From the NCBI RefSeq assembly GCF_030867145.1, contig NC_134454.1, forward strand, positions 48,295,830 to 48,359,829: 64,000 nucleotides of DNA, given 5' to 3'. The notes below the pieces were generated by a model. The model did not search any database and was not told where the DNA came from. It saw nothing but the letters and a program-made list of their open reading frames with translations. Below are positions 54,021 to 64,000 of this stretch, in pieces; the stretch's first letter is position 1; every line of letters begins with the position of its first letter. Both the position numbers and the translations under genes were made by a program. The stretch is from Opisthocomus hoazin. Its lineage: Eukaryota > Chordata > Aves > Opisthocomiformes > Opisthocomidae.

Positions 54021-57000
54021 ATAGCCCAAATCACGTAGACTACAATCTTTCTAGTCTTCATGACATTTCCTAGATTTGAAAAAGACAAGTGACTTTACTT
54101 GGCATATTTTTTTTTTTTTTAAACTGGAAGCTGCAGAAAGACAATAAAAACAGCTTGTTGTTGTAAGTGAAATGACCTTACTTGCACCTGATCTTACGGC
54201 TTCTCAAAATCATCATTAGCACTGTTTGCACACTTTACTCTTTGAGGCTCAGCTCAACTGGATAAACATGTGGCGTGGGCAGATATCAGGAGTAAAAGCA
54301 TAAGCAGAGAAACGTAAGCCCTTGGGTAGGACTGAGACCAGGTCTGCAGGTCAGTTCCTCCAAGCTACAAATGTGAATCTTGGCTTCAGCTTATGCAAAA
54401 TGCGGCTCTGGGCTTGGTGGATATTAAGAATAAGGTTGCAGTGGCAATAGTGGTCCTTGTAGGTCTGACCACCTGCAGAAGGAACCACCATGCTTCATGC
54501 CCACTGCGTATGCATGGATCTGCAAGACTCTAAATACCTGTTTAGAAAGGGTAGTCTTCATCCATTGCTGGCCATTATATAGAGGCACACATAAGTCCTG
54601 ACCCTGCTGTGGTCGCTGCTATGTAGATGCGTAACAAGCAGTTGTGGCTCCAGATTGATAGTGGATTAAAGGAGGTTCTTCTATCAGGTTTTGAAACGAA
54701 TTCTTCTAATGACAGAAACAATTTGCATATTACTTCACTCACTGGTCAAAGTAACAGTCGGCAGAGTAACAGTTGGCAGCAGTCTCTATTAGTAGCTCAT
54801 ATTAGTAGAAAATTGCTGCTGAAGGTTGTGTTTCTCCTTTGGGGAAAACTTTTCTTTTAGAGATTTCATTGAAACCATATCCTAGAAACAATATGGAGCA
54901 GAGATGGAGATGATCAACACTTGCTGAAAACAAGTGGTTTCCAGCACTTGTGTAGAAACTGGCTTCACTTCTGGGAATGAAAAAGTGGAGCCCAATGAGC
55001 ACTGAAGGAGGCAGGAATGTTCCCCTTACTGCTTCATGCAGTGGTACTGGGCTTTATACAAAGATGCACAGATGTCAAACCTGAGTTCAGTGAGATCGCT
55101 TGGTCCGTACGAAGCCCATTCCTGAGCTCACCGGTGGAATGTGAAAGATGCTTCAATCCATCACACCAAAAACCAAAGCATAAAACAGCCGCCCCTCTGT
55201 TCTCTTCGACGGGAGTGGCGTTTTGCATTTGCAGCTAAAGCTACAGGAAACCCAGAGAGCGCACACCCATGCTGCAGTGCTGAATTGTTCTGGAGTCAAG
55301 AGCGTGGCGGGACAGGCAGTCAGCCCCCGGGACCGTTGTGTTTATCAGCCACCAGGGCCATTCGCTTTGACCTGCGCTGCTCCTCCCTGCCACGGCCGAC
55401 CCACCTGGTGCAGCCGACGGCATTTCGCACGGGTGACGCAGCACTCTTTCCTGCGGTGAGCAATTTGAAGCAGAAAGGCGGGTCCGGTAGGGGAGTTGTG
55501 AAACTACTGCACTAGCATGGAAGACTGGAACATGCAAATAACTGAAAAATCTTACTGGAGAAGAACACACTGAACAAGCCAGAATTTCTCCCTGACATGC
55601 TTTTCTTTGGTGGCTGTGGGAGTTCCTGCAGAGCTTTCGTAGCCATGATAGTAAGAAATGGGTAACTGCACGGTGCTAAGTGACAGCTAGGGAAGTGGTT
55701 CTTCCCGTAACACTCCCCAACCCTCCGCTGGAAGATACTGTCCCTGTTTTGTTAAGTACAAACAAACACTGGGCCTTGGAGAATGAATGGCAAATGGAGA
55801 GGTCACCTGGTGGCTTTGTGTTCATTCTTTGCAGCCGTCCTGTGCACCCAAACTGACACCAGCAGATCAGGTTTCTTTTCATATTTTCCTGAGAAGGCAG
55901 CAACAACCGCTTTGCAGAGCACTTCTCAGCCGGGTGGTATCACCTGGGATAAAAAGGTCCTCTTCCCAGTAGCACTTCCAGGCTCTGGGCTTTGATTCAG
56001 CTCTTGAATCATACATCGTATCTGTGTCAATCCACCCGTTCAAACATTCACACAGCTCCTTTCTGAACCTCTGTAAGCAGACTGATACTGCAGGTCACTG
56101 CCTCAAGCGTCCTCCGAAACCTCTGCTGGCACTTGACTGCCAGGTCTAACAGCTGCAAGCGGTATTTCCTTCTGACTGAGCAACCAAGGAAATTTTGCCC
56201 ATCCTATGTAATGCTGGTTTGGTCACGGTGACTCACGCCCTTCCACGATTTCCAGGCTAATTGCTACAATGTTCTCCAGCTGCCAACACAGTCCCTTGGG
56301 GTCTGTTGAAAACTTTGATTCCAAGTGTTCTAGTCGTAAAGGATGGTGGTTTAACTGCTTGTGTACAACTGAATCAAAGTATCTAATCCTAGCCATCAAA
56401 GCCTTTAATGGGTGGAAACGCCTCCAGAATAATCTCTTTCCTGCTTCTGCAGATACGTACTTTAGGAATGATGCAATAATCTACACTACAGGCTCAGGAA
56501 GGTAGGATCTCCATGTGTCTTGCAACTCACCTGGGCTTGGGACTGGCCTTCCCGTGCACTGACACCTTGCCTTCAGCACACAATTCGAGACCTGTGCCCT
56601 CTGTTTTCCACAGCAGTAAAAGCTTCGGTTTAGCAGTAGTTGATTCCACCCAGCACTCTACAGAACAATTCTTTGTTCACATTTGCAACCAATAGCGAGA
56701 ACTAAAAAGAAGATGCCAATGCTACAAAGTTGTAGTACTTTGTAGATAAATTTAGCGACAGTAAGATCTGCTGATGTTATCCCAGTGTTCCCAGTAGACG
56801 ACCCCTCTCTCTGCACTCCCTTTGCTCAGCTGATTCACTCTGCTACATACGTTTTGGCTCGTAAGCGGTCCCGTGTAGGGGACGTGCAAGTGAGAGTGAT
56901 TCATCTCCAGGGGGAAATGGACGACAGCGATCAAAGCAGACTTCTTTGTGGCCAGGCTAAAGTAACAGATTTTGCAACGCAACGAGCAGCTCTCTAAAAG

Positions 57001-60000
57001 TGAAGCAGAAAGTGAATCAGTCACACACACGCAATCTTTTAACAGCATCAGCAGTGTAACCCCCCGTAATGCCAGAGCCGTCCCTTCTCTCCAATGTTCC
57101 TCTGAGAACAGCTGTGAAAAGCACGACTTCATCCTCCCCTCCCCGTGGAACACGTGTGGGTGTCTCACCCAGCTCGTACTCACTCATGCAAATTCCACCC
57201 CCTTTGTCCGGTAACCCTCCCACCCCAGCCTCAGCTGCTGAGATGCAGCAGAATCCTGACTGTACTTCCAACACACACAGCCCAAAGATTCTCGAGGACA
57301 GGTGCACTCTACTGCGACCATGCCTGGGTCCACAGGGAAGATGCCTCTCCGAGTTGCACTCTTTGGATCCTGTGCAGACATGAGAGAGTGCATATTCCCA
57401 AACCTGGACACAGAGCCACTAGAAATGCCTGAAGTACTGCAGAAGGCACTACAATGTTTCAGCAGGAGGAGCAAGCATGGGCCCAGGCTGTCAACACCCC
57501 TTTGCCAGCAAGCCGCCATGAGCAAGATGCGGCGTGCCTAAGCATTTACTTCTGGTTGAAGTCAAGACCCCTTATCAACCTGCACAGGATTCTTCCTAGT
57601 CTTCCTCTCTGCCTAGGAGACGTGGGTGCCTATTGGTTGCATAGGTGTCCTACGCTTAGTAACAGCAGGACCCAGGGTTTGGGCAAGACAGTCCAGGTTT
57701 GCCTTGTCTCAAGGCAAGACCGTGGTCTTTAAGGTACATCCAACTGACTCAGCAACATGGTTGCACGCTGAAGAACGATCTTTAAATATGCATGTTTTGG
57801 ATTTGGACCTCACCCAGGTTAGTCTAGCTGGTGCAGAAATGCTAGGTCAGTTTGGTCAATGCAAACCCGGACCAAGTCCACTGAGATCCTCACCTGGCTT
57901 TGAGGCAGCAACAGCTGCTGGGCCCTCTGTGCCAGTAAAGCTTGTTATGATAAATGGTGCAGCCACACAGAGGAATACCATCAGTCCTATCTACAGCTCA
58001 CCTGACTTTGGGAGACCCAAACACTTCTACCTGCAAGTCTGAGGGGCTTGTCTGTGACCCTTTTGGAAACCAAGTACCTCAGGCATTGTTAAAAAATTAT
58101 TTTCTTCCTCTTTTCTACCTGCCACATTGCCTTCCAAGTCAGACAAAGAATGAAAAGATATGGGACTGAATCTGTGGTCCTGTTTAAGGTTTTTTGTGAC
58201 CCGCTGGACTGAATTTAACAAACAAAAAGTCAAATAGAAATAAATTTTAATGTTGTACATAGTGCTTTCAGGCCACCTTCAAAAAAGATACTGCACCGCT
58301 CCATCTCTTCTGACCTAAAGTGAGGTTTCAGCCAGCAGCACACTTCATTTGCTTTGTGTGGAGTTACAGCTTGGGCATTACTCCTCTGTTTCACTGGCAA
58401 AGCTGGAAGAGCGACTCAAGTCGAGGCACCGGTTTTAAATGACACTGCAACACAGCATCTGTAGAATACAAAGGTTGCAATGAACTGACAGGTAACTTCT
58501 CCTTGGAGAGGACAATGCAGCCAGCAGCAGTTTAGGACCTGGAACTGGCTCCAGCACAGCCACCTCTAATGTCTTCACCACTGCCGTCTCTAGATGCCTG
58601 ACCATTTAGGAATCTGTGCGCTCTGGCTCCTTTCTGAGCCTCCCGGCTCTGTCAGTCTTAACGCTTGGGAGCTGCTAAAGCCCTGCAGTTTCATAAGTCT
58701 TTCTCAATCACTTGAATCACAAGGATCCTAAAACCTGTGTCTGCCTCCAGTTTAAGTCCTCTTAAGGCGAGACAAATCACATGTATCCACCTCCACCCAA
58801 GGTCACCTCTGGATGCCCTTCTTGTCCCACCCTCAAAGTCATTCGCATGTAGCCGCTGATCTCTTGTGGCTTTCCAAACTCACCAGTTGGGTCAGCAGCA
58901 AAACTCCCAGAGAGTAACACCAGTAAAACCTAATACAAATAGCAATACGAAGCACTTTCCTACTGCATGCATGCTGCTGCACGCCAGGGAGAAAAGACTC
59001 TACCTGGAAAAATGATTTGCAGCAAAATGCTTGCTTCCTCCCTTCTTCTTCAGAAAATTTCTTCAGAATTTGAGTCCAGATATCAGTAACATCCATTTCT
59101 AAACTGCAAGATTATCTGTCGTGCATCTTGGCCTTGAGCAATTCTGTTGCAAGCTCAAACAGTTTCTCTACATTACGGTTTCTGAAGACAGGAAATGAAC
59201 ATTGGGGCTAATATGCTTTATCCTCAAAATTGTGTTTCAGAAGCTCTGTTCTGAAGCTATGAAGAAGAGCAAGGAAGACACTCTCCTAACGGTTAGTATC
59301 CAGCTTCACTTCTTTCACCTGTGGGGGCTGAGCTTAGCATGCTCCCTGTACAAACTATATATAATTTACATTTAGGGCTAAATTTTTTTGATCTTGCAAA
59401 GACTTGCATTTCTTCCTTTTCTGGAGTGAGTCAGGCAGGATCAGCGCATTTTAAACGCAGTTCTAAAAACTGTGGAACGAAGCTCTGCTCCTAGTTGCAT
59501 TCACAAAACAAAACAGCAAATCAATAGAAGTGAAGCAACTGAAGGGGTGCCCACTTGTATCACTTTGATAACCTTTTTTTGTCAAAATTGCCATTTAGTT
59601 CAACATTTCTTTTTTTTAATGTCAGTGGCTCATGATTTATAGGAAAGCAATCCAAAGCTACCCTATGACTGTGATTCACTTTCCTGAACCTATTACCATG
59701 AAAACTGTAAATGATGCAATAGGCTGTAACTGCCATTCAAAGATCCATCACAGCATCCGCTGAGTAATTTATACTCCCAGGGTTGCATTTTACAGTAAAT
59801 GGAAGCAGAGAATTGTCAGGAACATGCTGTTGGGGAGGAAAAAAAAAAAAAAGACTCAGGAACATGCTGTTGGGGAGGAAAAAAAAAAAAGAGACGATGA
59901 CTACTGCATCGATGTTGGTAAGTCGACCACTCATCTTGAGTGTGCACAAAGCATCCAGGGAGGCAGGTAGGGGAAGAGCTACCTGGTATCTCAAAATCTT

Positions 60001-61104
60001 GCCACTCCACCACAAGCAGTACGGCGGCGAATTGCATCCCAAACTAACAGACACCACTGGCAGTCCCGCACAGCAGAAGCACCTCACAATAATCTGTGGT
60101 CTCACAGGACTTGTGATACCAAGTCTCGCTCCTCTGCAGGCACACAGACTCGGTGAAGGTGACTCCCATGTCTGATGCCTGAGGAACAGGCCTAAAGAAA
60201 CTAGCTAGAAAACCAGAGCATCTTACGAGATGAGAAAGACCAGAATATGACAGAAGTGCTGAACATGTCCACAGCTGGAAGGTGAAGCGTGGTGGTGGCC
60301 ATGAAGGAACACAGAGGGAAACATGGGCTGCGGGAAGCTGGGGTCTTCCCTGAGCAACTCTGAGCTGCGATGGGCGATGCTGAACTCGGTTTGTCAGCGG
60401 CAGGGCAGTACCAGAGCACAGATGCCGCAGGGTAGGGCTGCTCTTTAACCATGCTTCTCACTGGGGACTAGACTTTTAAAAAATATTTAACACATGAGCC
60501 CAGCGATGCCCGGGGAAGGATTTGAGGAAGCAAGGGTAAAATCTGCAAGGGAAGGCAGTAGGAAACGGCAGCTAGCATTTTAAGAGGAGTCTGTTTAATT
60601 CCTTTGCAGCACACTCAGGGAGGAGGTACTGTGCAGAGCTGCCTGCACAGAGTGCCGTATAGAGACCGTGCAGCTGTTGGTGAGTGATGCTGGGAGTTTA
60701 AAACAGCAGCAGCACGAGGATCCCTAATGTAAAGGACCATTACCGCAGCACAGGCTCTAACGCAGTGTTCCTCCCCTTTGCAACAGAGCATAATCTGAAG
60801 GATTCCCGACAACAGACTCGCATCTGCTGTTTCGGTTCTCATTGTAAAAAAACAGAAAGGAAAAGCTACGTAGCAAACCGCTTTGGCTTGCCACTCGTCA
60901 AAACGAATGCAAATCCCTCTGCTGCAGAGGGACCACCTCTGCAGTAAACAAACAAATATTCCTCCAGCGTACTGAGAAATCCCCCTGAAGCGAAACAGGA
61001 CGTTCCCAGAACTGCAGAAGCCAGGCACTGCCCCTCCAGGATCACGACGGTAAGGAAAAGAGAAGTTTCGGTCCCTTTCAGCTACAGAACATGAACGACA
61101 AGGA
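54021..61104. other. Intergenic, distal part, 3' of DAPK1; no gene recognised
   Basis: About 7 kb. A T run lies at 54108-54121 and a 40-bp tandem duplication at 59816-59895. Overlapping open frames on both strands between 55.0 and 58.1 kb show no family resemblance and no consistent splice structure. Confidence 0.6.
59816..59895 (+). repeat. 40-bp tandem duplication with A tracts
   Basis: Two copies of a 40-bp unit (59816-59855 and 59856-59895), each TCAGGAACATGCTGTTGGGG followed by AGG and a long A tract ending in GA. The copies differ only at the end of the A tract. It looks like a recent duplication. Confidence 0.9.
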
Positions 61105-62269
61105 TGCAACAAGCAACGGTTTATTTGTAGAAAAATCCTTTAAAATTTTACTACATTGTAAGATTAAGGAAAAAATAGTATTAATATATGTACATACAAT
61201 ATATATAAACAAACACACATCGCACCATTAAAATTACATGCTTTTTAGAACAGAGAATGGGTAATATTCCCTCATATCAATTTAAAAGTTATCACTGCAA
61301 GAAACCTTGCTTCCTTTTTGTTTTTATCCCCATCAAAGTTTTCAAGTACAGGAAGTAAGTAATGCAGGATCTAATAGTAGAAAACCTTTGTTATACACAA
61401 ATTACAACTGACAGCTATACAATATTATTCTGCAGTATCCAACACTTGTGTTTTTTGAACTCTATAATGATATGAACTTTTACCTGAGGTGCATGGAAAT
61501 AATGAAGCATGATAATTGGCAAGTTTAAGAGATTTTCACATTATGATTTGACTGTAATTGAAGTTGATTAGGTATCACACATCTATACCCATAGTACCGG
61601 CACAAGAATGCTCTGTGTGAGTCATCAGCAATGTCTTAGAAGTGCAGGAAGAATTAAAAGGCAAGCACCACTTGCAATGATAAGCATGCAGACAATTTAA
61701 GTGAAACAGAGGTAGCATGTTCTTGTAACTCCAGCAGGGTCATTCAAATCAACTGCACCCTCCCTTCTGCAAAAGGCACTCGCTTTTTCAGCTATAAACA
61801 ATGTGGTTTTAAATTCAGTCAGATTGACCACAAATGGTGGATTTCTCTCCTTACGAATATAAAAACATGTTTAGCAGAGGACACATTTAGAAGGAAAAAA
61901 AATGGGTGTAAGAAATACACATTTCAGGTAATGTGTGCTATTCGTCTCCCCTTACCTTTTCTGGGGAGAACTGAAGTATTTTACAAAACAGTTGCAGTAC
62001 ATAATCCAAAAGTTAAAATGGCAGTATTAAGCAGCACATTATGTATCAGGAATAATTTTAAAACACCAGAAATACACCAGCCTTTTTTATAGATAAAGAG
62101 CAACAATTCACAGTTAGAAGTAGAAAGTTTAAGCACAAAAAGGTGGTTCTGGAGAAGGACACAGATCCTTTGATGTGAAACCTCAAAAACGAAAACGCAC
62201 AGAAACTCTTGCACTATATCTTTTACCCTTTCAGCAGTTTGAAAAGATGTCCATGCAAAACACCTGCTC
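61105..62269 (-). other. DAPK1: DAPK1 3' UTR (inferred)
   Basis: About 1.17 kb from the DAPK1 stop to just past a minus-strand AATAAA. It is AT-rich. The length is close to what I recall for the mammalian DAPK1 3' UTR. The end is inferred. Confidence 0.65.
61120..61125 (-). terminator. DAPK1: Poly(A) signal AATAAA for DAPK1
   Basis: Plus-strand TTTATT, the complement of AATAAA, about 1.15 kb downstream of the stop. Cleavage is expected near 61105. Confidence 0.6.
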
Positions 62270-63502
62270 CTACCGTGACACTACAGAGCTAATCGAGTTA
62301 TACGATGTGCCACTGTTGCAACTGGAAGCGTACGCCTCTTGACCATTAGCATCTAAATTAATTTTGAATACAGAAGATGCCTTCAGTAAAAAGTCTGCTG
62401 CATCTCTGCGACCTAATTCCCTCAGCTTAGACATTAGGATACCTACAGTGCTCTCAGGAGCATTACTCCACTCCTGCAGAAGGGCATGGACTGGGCTTGA
62501 GAGAAAGTCATTTTGTGTTCCATTATTTGTATTGTACTTTGCGACAAGGTCAGGGAGGCCCAGGTTCATGGCCAGAAGGCACCAGTCTTTGCCCATAGGA
62601 TCAGGTGGATCCAAAAGTCGACTTAGTTTTCTCCTGGTAAGCAGATTCAGATCAGAAACATGAATATCCATTCCTAGGCTCCCCTGGGAGTAGACATCAA
62701 GACACCCAAAACACAGGATACTGCTAAAGCTCTCTTTATATCCCCCCATAGTGTTAGTTAGTGATGTCTCCTTTTGACTCTGCGCACGGAAAAAGTCCCT
62801 AGGCTGGTAGACCATTACTGGTTCATGATGCTCCCTCAGCTGCTGAGGGCTAAGGTAGTACTTCCCGGTCAGAAGGCCTGGTAAGGTTGTGGCCATTAAG
62901 TTATCAATGGTGCTGCATACAGAATCCAGAAGTAAACAGCATTTGATCTTCTCTGTTTCCAGTCCTCTAACTTGAACCTCTATACCCTGACCATGGTTGA
63001 CTAGCAGCACTAAAAGCTCAGCTCCACGATTCATAATCTTTGATCCGTTTACCCACAGACGTATATCAGCATCTCCCTCTGTGCTTTGCTGATGAATCCA
63101 CCTGCAGAGATTCACCTGAACTTTATGAAAAATTCCACAAGGAAATGGGGTAAGATGTTCCACAGGAACGATTCTAACACCACCATAAATCAGCACCTCA
63201 TCCTCCTCGTCTGTCCAAGACCTGTGGAGATTGTCAGTCTTTATGAGAGCAGGAATATCCACCATTACTCCACTGCTAAGGTCCCTTGCACAAATATCCA
63301 TGGCATCCAAAATCTGTATCAGTTCTTCCACATCACTATCTGTCACCAGACGCTGGATGTCCTCTATAGTGTACCGGCCTCTATAGTGATGGAGGGCTTT
63401 TGGGTTCTCCACTGACAGGATTTTTCCAAGGACATTTGAACAGAGCCAGCGAGGATCCAGAAGCACAACATCTTGGACAGTTTCACTCTGCATAATGTTA
63501 AT
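62270..63502 (-). CDS. DAPK1: DAPK1 last exon: death-associated protein kinase 1, C-terminal 410 residues
   Basis: 1233 nt, 410 codons and a TAG stop at 62270-62272. DAPK1 is a Ca2+/calmodulin-regulated Ser/Thr kinase of about 1430 residues acting in apoptosis and autophagy at the cytoskeleton. The kinase, ankyrin and P-loop exons lie beyond the window. Visible in exon-residue numbers: end of the COR-like region from 1 (SETVQDVVLLDPRWLCSN), a linker with CRWIHQQSTEGDADIR, a death domain at about 290-376 (RRKLSRLLDPPDP, GKDWCLLAMNLGLPDLV, MSKLRELGRRDAADFLL), and the Ser-rich tail ending TSYNSISSVVSR, identical to what I recall of human DAPK1. The exon start is placed at the acceptor TTTATAAACAG (63503) because it precedes INIMQSETVQD. 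The frame stays open a further 31 codons into the intron, so the acceptor is the least certain part. Confidence 0.93.
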   Translation of the reverse strand: MNIMQSETVQDVVLLDPRWLCSNVLGKILSVENPKALHHYRGRYTIEDIQRLVTDSDVEELIQILDAMDICARDLSSGVMVDIPALIKTDNLHRSWTDEEDEVLIYGGVRIVPVEHLTPFPCGIFHKVQVNLCRWIHQQSTEGDADIRLWVNGSKIMNRGAELLVLLVNHGQGIEVQVRGLETEKIKCCLLLDSVCSTIDNLMATTLPGLLTGKYYLSPQQLREHHEPVMVYQPRDFFRAQSQKETSLTNTMGGYKESFSSILCFGCLDVYSQGSLGMDIHVSDLNLLTRRKLSRLLDPPDPMGKDWCLLAMNLGLPDLVAKYNTNNGTQNDFLSSPVHALLQEWSNAPESTVGILMSKLRELGRRDAADFLLKASSVFKINLDANGQEAYASSCNSGTSYNSISSVVSR

Positions 63503-64000
63503 CTGTTTATAAACATGAAAGTTAGTATTTGCATCTTTGAAGTACAAGATAGCCCAATGTTCTCTCCTTCCTAACCTACTGACCCAATCATCTAACTAAC
63601 ACTGCTGACAGAGAAAAACAAACAGCGCATTTTAATTTCTTGCAAGTATTCAGAAAAAAGAGCAGATCTTGTTCTTGATTTCCACTAGTAATGAAGCCGT
63701 TAGAGCCCAACAGCTGTAAAGCCTAGCTATGCTCTGCAAGCTATTTATGCAAAGGTGTTATCCTATGATTCAATTTCTAATGGACACACACAAATTTCTC
63801 ATATGCAGCGAACACATTAGGGACTACCTCATTTAAGACGATAGCATAGTTCTCCTTTCTGGGTATTTTATATGCTTATAATTATAGCAATAAACCGTAA
63901 CTCTTCCTGTCTCAAACAATAATGTTGAATTAAATAGAAACCACAAGACAGTAACGGTAACAAAAAGCATTACTAACCAGTCTCTACTTCTTGTGATGTC
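63503..64000 (-). other. DAPK1: DAPK1 intron (part)
   Basis: The sequence before the last DAPK1 exon; it carries a branch-point-like CTAAC about 18 bp before the acceptor. A second pyrimidine-rich acceptor-like site (TTTTTCTCTGTCAG, ending 63605) lies upstream but would put an in-frame TAG (63596-63598) into the exon, so it is not chosen. No other exon is visible to the window end. Confidence 0.75.

Noticed and set aside
55034-58042. Cluster of overlapping frames on both strands suggesting a gene
   Set aside because: Frames overlap on opposite strands, none shows a family motif, and no coherent set of splice sites links them.
60615-61112. 165-codon minus-strand open frame just past the DAPK1 poly(A) signal
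   Set aside because: It lies beyond the inferred transcript end, and no homology is recognised.
63503-63547. Coding extension YFKDANTNFHVYKQ at the start of the DAPK1 exon
   Set aside because: A good acceptor with a CTAAC branch-like site lies immediately before INIMQSETVQD, and the open extension needs a poorer acceptor. Kept as a finding because it is not settled.

Overview
The window is vertebrate nuclear DNA and almost certainly from a bird. The evidence is multi-exon genes with GT-AG introns, CR1-type LINEs as the only recognisable interspersed repeats, and the gene set FBP2 - CTSL - DAPK1. These three are neighbours on the chicken Z chromosome as far as I recall, so Z linkage is an inference. 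I see nothing prokaryotic, viral or plasmid-like, and no CRISPR array, tRNA or rRNA. The species cannot be fixed from the sequence alone. Hummingbirds are reported to have lost FBP2, and the four FBP2 exons seen here are intact, which argues against a hummingbird.

Layout: (1) 1-18460, plus strand: the 3' half of FBP2 (muscle fructose-1,6-bisphosphatase), coding exons 4-7 of 7, all phase-0 introns. Exons 1-3 lie upstream of the window. The 8.7-kb intron between the second and third visible exons holds a block of minus-strand CR1, best read as one CR1 inserted into an older CR1. (2) 18461-28600: intergenic, no gene recognised. (3) 28600-33850, minus strand: a complete CTSL (cathepsin L) gene with seven coding exons (338 residues), one upstream noncoding exon, and a CCAAT/GC-box/TATA promoter inside a strong CpG island. 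FBP2 and CTSL converge tail to tail. (4) 34331-61104: about 27 kb of intergenic DNA with one CR1 fragment, a 21-base G run, short tandem duplications and an unassigned open stretch near 53.3-54.0 kb. (5) 61105-64000, minus strand: the last exon of DAPK1 (death-associated protein kinase 1), with 410 coding codons covering the end of the COR-like region, the death domain and the serine-rich tail, plus a ~1.2-kb 3' UTR.

The three genes do not form one pathway. FBP2 is a muscle gluconeogenic/glycogen-resynthesis enzyme, CTSL a lysosomal cysteine protease, DAPK1 a calmodulin-regulated death/autophagy kinase. Both minus-strand genes keep the order and orientation they have in mammals (DAPK1 then CTSL); adjacency to FBP2 differs from human, where FBP2 lies several Mb away. 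No novel biological system was found. The most informative structural observations are the nested CR1 insertion, the compact CTSL promoter, and the in-frame open intron end before the DAPK1 last exon.
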